Shown: in pieces, positions 23,740-30,926 of the stretch
Numbering within the stretch: the stretch's first letter is position 1
Layout: each line of letters begins with the position of its first letter
Virus record (IMG/VR): IMGVR_UViG_3300044641_004492
Span: 1 to 34,741 of that record
Strand: one strand, 5' to 3'
DNA from: a virus
Length of the DNA: 34,741 nucleotides
Program-made: the position numbers and the translations under genes
The notes under the pieces: model-generated
Seen by the model: only the letters and a program-made list of their open reading frames with translations
Database searches by the model: none
Told to the model about the DNA's origin: nothing

Positions 23740-24737
23740 AAAAAATTATTATAACAGATTCTAGTTTACGCGACGGAAATCATAGTGTTAAACATACTAT
23801 TAGTTTAGATAGTATTGAAAAGTATTGTCAGTTTGCAGATAAGGTTGGAATTCCAATTGTAGAAGTTGGCCATGGCAATGGATTAGCAGCTTCTTCTTTA
23901 TTAATTGGAAAATCTCCAAATACAGATAAAGAGATGCTTATTACTGCTAAGAAATATTTAAAGAATTCGAAGTTAGGCATTCATACTATTCCGGGATTAT
24001 CAACTGTCGATGACGCCATGGCAGCTGCCGACTATGGTGTCGATGTATTTCGAGTAGCTACTCATTGTACTGAAGCTACATTAGCTAAATCACATATTGA
24101 ATATCTTGCAAAAGCAGGAAAAGAAGTATATGGCGTATTGATGATGAGTGCATTAATTACTGCAGATGAATTAGTAGAACAAGCAAAAATCATGGAAAGT
24201 TATGGCGCACAAGCTATCATCATTATGGATTCGACTGGTACATATCTTCCTAGCGATGTACAAGAACGTATCTCAAAACTAAAAGCTCACACCAACATTA
24301 AAGTAGGCTTTCATGCTCACAATAACCTAGGATGTGCAGTAGCTAATTCATTAGTAGCTGTTCAGTCAGGAGCTGATATGATCGATGTATGCATAAGAGG
24401 TTTTGGTGCTGGTGCAGGTAATGCTCCTTTAGAGTTAATACTTCCAGTATTTGAGAAGAGTGGATTTTTAACTGGTATTGACTTTGAAGAGACAATCAAA
24501 GAAGCAGATCGCGTTATGGATTATCTTGTGCCAAATGTTCCAATTACAACGCCAATTAATGTTTTAACTGGTTTAACAAAATTATTTTCAGGATTTGAGA
24601 AACCAATTATAAAGGCATCTAAACTATACGGTATAGAGTATTCATCTCTTATATTTGAATTAGGTAATAGAAAATTAGTAGCCGGCCAGGAAGATTTAAT
24701 TTTAGAAGTTGCACAAAAATTAAAAGAAAATAAATGA
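23736..24737 (+). CDS. 4-hydroxy-2-oxovalerate aldolase-like (HMGL family, MhpE-like)
   Basis: A 333-aa TIM-barrel aldolase, close to MhpE (337 aa). ITDSSLRDGNHSVKH (6-20) gives catalytic Arg12, metal ligand Asp13 and His20; VEVGHGNGLAASS (42-54) is specific to this branch; His193 and His195 in GFHAHNN complete the metal site; FGAGAGNAPLE closes it. The family splits 4-hydroxy-2-oxoacids into pyruvate and an aldehyde, reversibly, and hands acetaldehyde to the dehydrogenase through a tunnel. The ordered pair with the dehydrogenase, joined to a TPP enzyme in place of catechol-pathway genes, is the unusual point. Confidence 0.91.
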   Translation: MKKIIITDSSLRDGNHSVKHTISLDSIEKYCQFADKVGIPIVEVGHGNGLAASSLLIGKSPNTDKEMLITAKKYLKNSKLGIHTIPGLSTVDDAMAAADYGVDVFRVATHCTEATLAKSHIEYLAKAGKEVYGVLMMSALITADELVEQAKIMESYGAQAIIIMDSTGTYLPSDVQERISKLKAHTNIKVGFHAHNNLGCAVANSLVAVQSGADMIDVCIRGFGAGAGNAPLELILPVFEKSGFLTGIDFEETIKEADRVMDYLVPNVPITTPINVLTGLTKLFSGFEKPIIKASKLYGIEYSSLIFELGNRKLVAGQEDLILEVAQKLKENK

Positions 24738-25540
24738 AAATTTTAATCACCGGCGGAAATGGTTATATTGCTAAGAGTTTATATTCATACTTATATACTG
24801 ATTATGATATAACTATCATCACGCGAAATGATTTTGATTTAACAGATAGAAGTGCAACCGATTTATACTTTAAAGATAAATATTTTGATTTAGTAATACA
24901 TACAGCAATTAAAGGTGGCAATAGATTACATGTAGATAAATCTAATATTACACACGAAAACTTAAGTATGTTTTATAATTTGTGGAATAATAAACGTAAA
25001 TTTAATCAACTTATAAGTTTTGGCTCCGGTGCCGAAGATGGTATGCCAGTTAGCCCATATGGATTAAGTAAACATGTAATATCAAAACTAATTGATAATA
25101 TAGAATATTTTTATAATATAAGAATATTTGGCGTTTTTGATGAGAATGAATTAGAATCTAGATTCATTAAATCTAATATACAACGTTATATTAATAAACA
25201 ACCAATAATCATTCATCAAGATAAATTTATGGATTTTTTCTATATGAAAGATTTAGTATCAATTATTAAATTTTATTTGAAACGAGATCGAGTTTGGGAG
25301 TCCCCACCTCATAGTTTAGATTGTTGTTATCAAACAAAATATATGCTATCAGACATTGCAACAATGATCAATGAATTAGATTCACATAAAGTTAAAATTA
25401 TTATAGAATCATCTGATATTGCAAATCCATATACTGGTACATTTAATACACCGGTTATTGAAAATACTAATATTCCAGTTATTGATTATATTGGCATCGA
25501 AACTGGTATACAACAAGTTTATGAAAAATTAAGGAAATAA
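24734..25540 (+). CDS. NAD-dependent epimerase/reductase (extended SDR)
   Basis: A 268-aa SDR. MKILITGGNGYIAKSLYSYL has the GxxGxxA loop, DLVIHTAIKGGN the family's second strand, and SPYGLSKHV the YxxxK pair (about 108-116). The C-terminal half is short and lacks the RmlB substrate block. DFFYMKDLV matches the D-F-x-x-V-x-D-V block of sugar epimerases. The likely role is ketoreduction or epimerisation of the branched or deoxy sugar. Coupled to the aldolase gene by ATGA and to the next glycosyltransferase by TAATG. Confidence 0.8.
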   Translation: MKILITGGNGYIAKSLYSYLYTDYDITIITRNDFDLTDRSATDLYFKDKYFDLVIHTAIKGGNRLHVDKSNITHENLSMFYNLWNNKRKFNQLISFGSGAEDGMPVSPYGLSKHVISKLIDNIEYFYNIRIFGVFDENELESRFIKSNIQRYINKQPIIIHQDKFMDFFYMKDLVSIIKFYLKRDRVWESPPHSLDCCYQTKYMLSDIATMINELDSHKVKIIIESSDIANPYTGTFNTPVIENTNIPVIDYIGIETGIQQVYEKLRK

Positions 25541-26763
25541 TGAGAATTAGTTTTATAATTCCTTCTCGGAATAATTTAAAGTATTTGCAACAAGCTGTTT
25601 CATCAATTACAGATTGTTATGGCACGGAACATGATATTGTTTTGTTAGATGATGCATCAACAGATGGTACGTGGGATTGGATTCAATCTTTAGATGGCGA
25701 TCATTTTGTTAAGTATAGAAACGACGGCCCAGAACGAGTAGGGCATACAATACTATATGATAAAGGTGTAGAATTAAGCAGAACGGAAATCTTTAGCATT
25801 CTTCACGCAGATATGATTACAACAAAGAATCATATTCCTAATTCATTAAAATATATGAAGCCAGGTGTTGTAGTTGCTGCAACTCGTATTGAGCCACCAT
25901 TACACCCACCAGGACCGGAAAAACATGTAAGAGCATTTGGATTTGAGCCCGAAGAGTTCGAACGTGATGCATTTTTGAAAGATGTGGAGGTTCTTGAACT
26001 AGAAAATGCAGATAAGCACACAAACGGGATCTTTGCCCCATGGATGATGTATAAATCAGACTTCGAAGCAATTGGAGGACATGATCCTTTATTTGCACCA
26101 ATGGAATTAGAAGATTCAGATATCTTTAATAGAATGCATTTAGCTGGGTATGAATTAATACAAAGCCGCGATTCATTTGTATATCATATGACGTGTAGAG
26201 GAAGTAGATTCAAAGATGGAATTGAAATCGAAGCAGAGATTCCATTACCAGATGGTACAATTTGGTATAAACCCAAAGACTCAGAAGAATATAAAGCATT
26301 AAGAGCAATTAAATTTAGAGAGTGGTGGAGAAAATGGGGACAAAATGTTCTTCACGATGAATTAATGATGCCAAAGGTCTTACCTAAATATAACATTGCT
26401 TTTGTAGTTAAAACTTGCAATTCACAAATGTTAGAATTATTAGAGCCATGGTGTGATGGAATCTATATAGATGATGATATGCAAGTTTTAACATCTCATT
26501 ATATAGATCAAGAACAAAAAAATACATTGTATGATTTAGAAAAACGAATATTTCGTATTGGCCATAATGATCCAGAAGGAGAAAATGATATCATTGTTAC
26601 AATTGATAGAAAAACATTTACGGATTATGATTATCAGCTAATACAAAATTTATCAGCAATCATACAAGATTCCGGAGAACCTGGTACATTTAGGTTGAAT
26701 AATTTAGATATTACAATTATTTCTAAAGAATCTTACGTATCAGATCTGATCGTTTGCAAATAA
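25540..26763 (+). CDS. Glycosyltransferase family 2
   Basis: A 407-aa GT2 enzyme. MRISFIIPSRNNLKYLQQAV (1-20), LLDDASTDGTWDWI and SILHADMIT (the DxD position holding HADM) form the donor site; FAPMELEDSDIFNRMHLAGY contains the ED catalytic-base region. Unlike most GT2 proteins it continues for about 130 residues after the catalytic fold (from about 275 onward), an unrecognised domain ending LNNLDITIISKES. It closes the island; the next gene starts a separately controlled lysis block. Confidence 0.85.
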   Translation: MRISFIIPSRNNLKYLQQAVSSITDCYGTEHDIVLLDDASTDGTWDWIQSLDGDHFVKYRNDGPERVGHTILYDKGVELSRTEIFSILHADMITTKNHIPNSLKYMKPGVVVAATRIEPPLHPPGPEKHVRAFGFEPEEFERDAFLKDVEVLELENADKHTNGIFAPWMMYKSDFEAIGGHDPLFAPMELEDSDIFNRMHLAGYELIQSRDSFVYHMTCRGSRFKDGIEIEAEIPLPDGTIWYKPKDSEEYKALRAIKFREWWRKWGQNVLHDELMMPKVLPKYNIAFVVKTCNSQMLELLEPWCDGIYIDDDMQVLTSHYIDQEQKNTLYDLEKRIFRIGHNDPEGENDIIVTIDRKTFTDYDYQLIQNLSAIIQDSGEPGTFRLNNLDITIISKESYVSDLIVCK

Positions 26764-26788
26764 CTTTCTGTTTAAATTGTCCTTTGCC

Positions 26789-26806
26789 ATATTTATATAA
26801 AAAATA
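26789..26806 (+). promoter_or_regulatory. Promoter-like AT element leading the lysis block
   Basis: ATATTTATATAAAAAATA lies 16-33 bases before the first lysis-block ATG. It closely matches the element at 29081 (ATATTTATATTAAAAATA). The gap upstream (26764-26788) shows no terminator hairpin. Confidence 0.52.
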
Positions 26807-26807
26807 A

Positions 26808-26818
26808 AAAGGAGAGAG
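26808..26818 (+). promoter_or_regulatory. Strong ribosome binding site for the 26822 gene
   Basis: AAAGGAGAGAG is the strongest Shine-Dalgarno in the window. Most other starts lack any, so this gene is probably translated at a high level. Confidence 0.6.
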
Positions 26819-26821
26819 TTT

Positions 26822-27070
26822 ATGGCAAAGTTTACAGACATTTTTAAAAATTCAAATGATTTCAATGAAAAAACAATCATTGGATTTATGTCATTCGCAG
26901 TTATGGCGCTAGCAATGATAATAGATCTAATTACAGGTTATTTCGGAAATGAATTGAAACTTAATGAATACATTTACAATTCATTTGTAGTTGTTACATT
27001 AGGAAGTCTAGGAATTGCAGGTTTAGAAAAATTTGCGGGTAAAAAAGGTTCTGATACTACAGAAGAATAA
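26822..27070 (+). CDS. Small membrane protein, holin candidate
   Basis: The 82-aa protein has two predicted membrane segments (about 22-40, IGFMSFAVMALAMIIDLITG, and 50-66, YNSFVVVTLGSLGIAGL) and a charged C-terminal tail ending DTTEE. Size, topology and location directly before the endolysin gene fit a class II holin, which forms membrane lesions that release the endolysin. A second holin-like gene lies at 28280, so one of the two may be an antiholin or unrelated membrane protein. The start is fixed by the strong ribosome site. Confidence 0.62.
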   Translation: MAKFTDIFKNSNDFNEKTIIGFMSFAVMALAMIIDLITGYFGNELKLNEYIYNSFVVVTLGSLGIAGLEKFAGKKGSDTTEE

Positions 27071-27078
27071 GGATAACA

Positions 27079-27690
27079 ATGAGTTTAAAAAGTTTACAAG
27101 AAAAAGTAGGTGTTACGGCTGACGGAGCTTTCGGTCCAGGAACATTAAAAGCAGCAATGGCTTTTTATAAATTAACACCAGTACGTGCAGCACACTTCTT
27201 TGCACAGACAGCACACGAAACGGGTGAGTATAAATTATTCACTGAAAATTTAAATTATTCAGCGAGTGGTCTTCAAGGTGTATTTGGAAAGTACTTTCCG
27301 GGTAACTTAGAAGAGTCTTATGCTCGTAATCCAGAAAAGATTGCTAACAGAGTTTATGCAGATCGTATGGGTAATGGAAATGAAGCTTCAGGCGATGGTT
27401 GGAAATACCGCGGAAGAGGTGCTTTACAATTAACTGGTAAATCAAATTATAAAGCATTTGCAGATTACCTAGGGAAACCTGAGATTATGGAAACACCGGA
27501 TCTAGTTTCAACAACATATGCATTTGAATCAGCAATGTTCTTTTTTGATCGTAACAAACTTTGGTCAATTTGTGATCAAGGTGTTAATGATGCATCTATC
27601 TTGGCATTGACAAAACGTATCAATGGTGGTACAAATGGTTTGGATCATAGAAAACAATTAACTAACAAATATTATGGATATGTAAAGTAA
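27079..27690 (+). CDS. Endolysin, GH19 (chitinase-like) muramidase
   Basis: A 203-aa GH19 protein. An N-terminal VGVTADGAFGPGTLKAAMAF (10-29) is a reduced peptidoglycan-binding-type repeat. Then HFFAQTAHETGEYKLFTENL (39-58) holds the GH19 catalytic Glu47 and second acidic residue, and YRGRGALQLTGKSNY (about 113-127) is the substrate-groove motif. No signal peptide or membrane anchor is seen, so export depends on a holin. The AAGGATAACAATG start is well supported. TAATG coupling to the next gene makes a compact lysis operon. Confidence 0.92.
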   Translation: MSLKSLQEKVGVTADGAFGPGTLKAAMAFYKLTPVRAAHFFAQTAHETGEYKLFTENLNYSASGLQGVFGKYFPGNLEESYARNPEKIANRVYADRMGNGNEASGDGWKYRGRGALQLTGKSNYKAFADYLGKPEIMETPDLVSTTYAFESAMFFFDRNKLWSICDQGVNDASILALTKRINGGTNGLDHRKQLTNKYYGYVK

Positions 27691-28280
27691 TGGCATATAC
27701 AAGAGAACAAATTGAAACAGCTGTTAAAGCCAAGGGATATGCTTGGTTTGAAGGCGCAAAAGACTTCGACGTTAATATTGTAGGAGTTAGAAATTCAGCA
27801 ACAGGCGATAAAGTAACAAACGTATTTGATGATATGATGACTGTATCGTATAAAGAAGGTGGCGAATGGAAATTTGCATCGTGGCCTTGTACAACTGATC
27901 CTGGAACAAAAGGTGTTAAACAATATCATAATGCTGCAGGTGTAGCTCGTTTGGTAGAAGGACAATATAGAGGTTCTCATACTTTAGGATTGCACCAAGG
28001 TAAATATGAAGCTCTTAAACAAGCAAAACCAGTTAAAGTTTATCGTGATGCAAATCGTGATATGATTTATGACGAAAGCAAAGTTGCTGAGGGTGTATTT
28101 GGAATCAATATTCACAAAGCAGGCGCAGATTCAACATATGTTGAGAATTGGAGCGAAGGATGTCAAGTATTTAAGAAGTCAGCTGACTTTGATGCGTTTA
28201 TGGCAATTTGTCGTAAAGCAGCTGCCATCCATGGTAAATCATTTACTTATACATTAATTGAATCAGCGGATATTAAGTAA
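27690..28280 (+). CDS. L,D-transpeptidase (YkuD)-like protein in the lysis block
   Basis: A 196-aa protein. EGVFGINIHKAGADS (134-148) and WSEGCQVFKK (154-163) give His142 and the S-E-G-C158-Q motif, the spacing and residues of the YkuD L,D-transpeptidase active site, where His/Cys act on peptidoglycan cross-bridges. SEGC replaces the usual S-H-G-C. Earlier residues (TVSYKEGGEWKFASWPCTTD, 51-70) resemble a phage-specific N-terminal part. Sits between endolysin and holin with TAATG overlaps, so it probably cuts or remodels host peptidoglycan at lysis. It lacks an export signal. Confidence 0.7.
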   Translation: MAYTREQIETAVKAKGYAWFEGAKDFDVNIVGVRNSATGDKVTNVFDDMMTVSYKEGGEWKFASWPCTTDPGTKGVKQYHNAAGVARLVEGQYRGSHTLGLHQGKYEALKQAKPVKVYRDANRDMIYDESKVAEGVFGINIHKAGADSTYVENWSEGCQVFKKSADFDAFMAICRKAAAIHGKSFTYTLIESADIK

Positions 28281-28693
28281 TGAAAACAACCATCGCAACA
28301 TACACGATTAGTACAATGTTAACATTTATTTGGGCCTATTTCTTTAACTTAGCATTGACTAATTCAGATCAATATCTGGCATTGGTTGCAGTAGTTATGG
28401 TAGATGGGTTCTTCGGTGTTATTGCTGGAATTAAACGTGAAGGCTTTCAAACATGTAAAGCAATCAAGGTATTACGTACTTTAGTTACATGGGTTGTATT
28501 GTTGACTGTGTTGTTGATGGTAGAAAAAGGATTTAAAGGGACTAGTTGGTTAAGTGAAACTATATTAGTCCCTTTTATTGTTTTCCAATTGATGTCGGCA
28601 TTGAAAAATGCGTCTATGGCAGGTTTTATCAAAATAGAAGCATTGAATAGCATTTTAGATAAATTTGACAATCACAAAGGTGATCGTAACTAA
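28280..28693 (+). CDS. Holin, phage_holin_4-like
   Basis: The 137-aa membrane protein has four hydrophobic segments. VVMVDGFFGVIAGIKREGFQ (38-57) followed by KVLRTLVTWVVLLTVLLMVE is the order of the phage_holin_4 family (D-x-x-x-G, K-R/E-G, then a long hydrophobic helix). The C-terminus DKFDNHKGDRN is charged. It would permeabilise the inner membrane for endolysin release. It overlaps the preceding gene by one base (TAATG). Within it lies a 10-bp perfect inverted repeat (see 28535). Confidence 0.8.
   Translation: MKTTIATYTISTMLTFIWAYFFNLALTNSDQYLALVAVVMVDGFFGVIAGIKREGFQTCKAIKVLRTLVTWVVLLTVLLMVEKGFKGTSWLSETILVPFIVFQLMSALKNASMAGFIKIEALNSILDKFDNHKGDRN
28535..28575 (+). other. Inverted repeat inside the holin gene
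   Basis: AAAGGGACTA (28535-28544) and TAGTCCCTTT (28566-28575) are perfect reverse complements separated by 21 nt; TATTGTTTT follows. The shape is terminator-like, but the loop is long and the repeat is in coding sequence. It may attenuate transcription or be chance. Confidence 0.35.
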
Positions 28694-28711
28694 ACTTTGA
28701 AATTGTAAAAA

Positions 28712-28728
28712 AATTCATTATATTATAG
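28712..28728 (+). promoter_or_regulatory. Promoter-like AT element before the 28731 gene
   Basis: AATTCATTATATTATAG ends two bases before the ATG. Its first 13 bases recur at 18541-18553. The placement would give a very short leader. Confidence 0.45.
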
Positions 28729-28730
28729 TA

Positions 28731-29078
28731 ATGAATTATAAACATATAGCATTATCCTTTACTATCTTCCTATTAGGACAAATAGTAGTTTGGATACAGA
28801 CAAACGGTCCACTCATATGGGATTGGGCTAAAACGTATAAAGCTGTGTTGATGTTGCTAGGGGTGCCAATAACATGGGCATTCATGGAAGCGACCCGATA
28901 CGCAGTTTCCGGTTTTGGAGGCCTATTCTGGCCCGGAAGATTTACCTCATTCGTAGCAGGTATTTTCATATTCACAATCATGACACTAATTTTTAAGGGC
29001 GAATCAATCAATCTTAAAACTGGTGTTTCTTTAGGGATAGCATTCTCATTATTATTAGTACAACTCTTTTGGAAATGA
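28731..29078 (+). CDS. Four-segment membrane protein, unknown
   Basis: A 115-aa protein with four predicted membrane helices (about 6-23, 38-54, 75-91, 96-113). Conserved-looking residues are WIQTNGPLIWDW between helices 1 and 2 and GGLFWPGRFTSFVAG before helix 3. No enzyme motif is visible. It follows the lysis operon but has its own promoter-like element, so it need not be a lysis protein; a membrane-remodelling or superinfection-exclusion role is possible. I do not recognise the family. Confidence 0.7.
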   Translation: MNYKHIALSFTIFLLGQIVVWIQTNGPLIWDWAKTYKAVLMLLGVPITWAFMEATRYAVSGFGGLFWPGRFTSFVAGIFIFTIMTLIFKGESINLKTGVSLGIAFSLLLVQLFWK

Positions 29079-29080
29079 TG

Positions 29081-29098
29081 ATATTTATATTAAAAATA
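29081..29098 (+). promoter_or_regulatory. Promoter-like AT element before the 29103 gene
   Basis: ATATTTATATTAAAAATA occupies the 24-nt gap and nearly repeats the sequence at 26789. It would drive the block of probable virion-associated genes. Confidence 0.5.
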
Positions 29099-29102
29099 TA
29101 GT

Positions 29103-30926
29103 ATGGCTAATATAAAACTTATCGATCGAATCATTCTAAATGAAATAGCTGATGTTAAAAAAATATTAACAGAAGCAGTTGCCAATTGGGCAGCAGTTAG
29201 TGCTAGTTTAAAAAAATTGAATTTGCATAAACTTAATGTGGATGGCGTTGAAACATATGAATTCAATGATCCTACATTAGGTACTGTATATATCGGATCA
29301 GATGGGTCTGCATTTATAGAAAAATCTAATACAGAAAGTCCATGGACATTTGATGGTACCAATGTAATAGTTAACAATAAACCTTTAGGCGTAACTGGCA
29401 ATGTAAATAAATCTAAATCAAACTACGTAGTCACAGTTAAAAAGAAATCCGTAGAGGGCCGCGATGCAATTGATGTATTTCAAACTGCATTAGATTGGCT
29501 AGGATTTATACCTGGATATGGTGATATAATAGATGCAATCAATGCAATAATTTATTTTGCACGAGGGAAATACTTAGATGGTACATTATCTTTAATTGCA
29601 ATTATACCACTCGTTGGATCAGGTATTAAACTAAGTTTCAAAGGTGCTATACAAGGAGCTGGAGGCGCGTTAGCAGTTAGTAGGATTTGGCGCAAAGCAG
29701 CAAATGGTTCGCCTGATGATTTAATTAAATTTTATCGAGAAGCAATTGCATCTGGTAAATTAGATAAAGTGCAATTAGCTGCAATTGCAGCAAAGGGTGA
29801 TGAAATAGCTGCTTTGTTAACAAAAGGTAAATCTTACGTAAAAGGTAAAGAAGCAGTAATATCAGCTATGGGATTAGATGCCAAAGCAGTTTTAAAACAA
29901 TTGGATGATGTTTCATCATTAATTAAAAATACAACATCCGTTCCTATTAAGAAATCATTTGGAAGTAAAATTGGCGCAGCGTATGATGCAATGAAAGCAT
30001 CTAGAGTTGGTCAAGGTACATCTAACTTATTCCAAGGTGGAGCTAATTTAGTGACATTCGGAGGTTTTGGTGTTGCTAAAAATTTAGTTAAAAAATTAGG
30101 CATTTCTGGCAGAGAAATGAAAATGCTTAAAGATGCAATGGATGTGAGATGGGTTAAGCGCATATCAGATAGTCCCACATTAACAACAGCTATGTTTAAA
30201 ACAAACAAACGATTGTCAACCCAAGCTGCAGCATCAATGGGTATTCCACCATGGTTGTCTGCTAGGCCGACAAAAGAAATACAAGCTTGGTTTGCAAACT
30301 TGCAAAAAACAGATCCTAGACGTTGGAAAGAAGTTAGTTCTACAATTGCGCAACAATCAGCTGACGCAAAAAATATATACTATATGAAATACGTCGAAAA
30401 TGCATTCCAACAGGCATCGAATATATTTAGACCTGGAGCTGTATTAAAAGGCGGGTATACAGATATGTTTGCACGAGCGCTAAAGCTAGACTCATATAGA
30501 TTATCAAATCCTAAGAATTTAGATATCGTTAAAAATGAAATAGAAGATTTAGCTGAGAAATTAGGCTTAGATCCTGAAGAAAATCCAAATGGTGTTATTA
30601 TGCCGGCAATATATTCAGTATTTTCATCATTTTTAAATGATACTAAAAATAAAGCAGCAGACGCATATGAAAAGGGATTAGCAGGAACTGTTATTGGAAC
30701 TGTAGGAGCTATTGTTGGAACTGGCGAGGAAGAAGAACAAGAACCAACAGATTCTATTCCTGGTAGTACTAATGTAGACCCGGATCCATCATCGCAGTTA
30801 TCATCAATCAAACAAGATTTTAAGAATGCTGATGGTAGTACATTGGAAAAATTACAAGCATTGTCTGATATAGGTTGGTCGGAAGATGATATTGATGTAT
30901 TGAAAAAAGCTTTGGATATTGAATGA
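29103..30926 (+). CDS. Probable virion or injected protein with hydrophobic pre-toxin-like segment, 607 aa
   Basis: The N-terminus MANIKLIDRIILNEIADVKK could be a prohead-protease site (I-L-N-E, cut after Glu14). Residues 131-180 read DWLGFIPGYGDIIDAINAII then a Gly-rich hairpin and a second hydrophobic helix ending IIPLVGSGIKLSF. Such P-G-x-GD-x-IDAI segments precede toxin domains in polymorphic toxins and occur in phage pore-type proteins. The middle (180-500) is Ala/Lys rich and mostly helical. The C-terminus has an acidic run (GEEEEQEP, about 539-546) and a short helical end. No catalytic motif is visible. It may be packaged in the capsid or act on host membrane; this is inferred from the sequence layout only. 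Confidence 0.7.
   Translation: MANIKLIDRIILNEIADVKKILTEAVANWAAVSASLKKLNLHKLNVDGVETYEFNDPTLGTVYIGSDGSAFIEKSNTESPWTFDGTNVIVNNKPLGVTGNVNKSKSNYVVTVKKKSVEGRDAIDVFQTALDWLGFIPGYGDIIDAINAIIYFARGKYLDGTLSLIAIIPLVGSGIKLSFKGAIQGAGGALAVSRIWRKAANGSPDDLIKFYREAIASGKLDKVQLAAIAAKGDEIAALLTKGKSYVKGKEAVISAMGLDAKAVLKQLDDVSSLIKNTTSVPIKKSFGSKIGAAYDAMKASRVGQGTSNLFQGGANLVTFGGFGVAKNLVKKLGISGREMKMLKDAMDVRWVKRISDSPTLTTAMFKTNKRLSTQAAASMGIPPWLSARPTKEIQAWFANLQKTDPRRWKEVSSTIAQQSADAKNIYYMKYVENAFQQASNIFRPGAVLKGGYTDMFARALKLDSYRLSNPKNLDIVKNEIEDLAEKLGLDPEENPNGVIMPAIYSVFSSFLNDTKNKAADAYEKGLAGTVIGTVGAIVGTGEEEEQEPTDSIPGSTNVDPDPSSQLSSIKQDFKNADGSTLEKLQALSDIGWSEDDIDVLKKALDIE

Noticed and set aside
29090-29401. 103-aa minus-strand frame at the start of the 607-aa gene
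   Set aside because: No ribosome site and no motif; antisense to a well-supported gene.
30380-30811. 143-aa minus-strand frame
   Set aside because: It is antisense to the 607-aa gene, Ser/Pro-rich and without recognisable motif; other minus-strand frames are likewise shadows.
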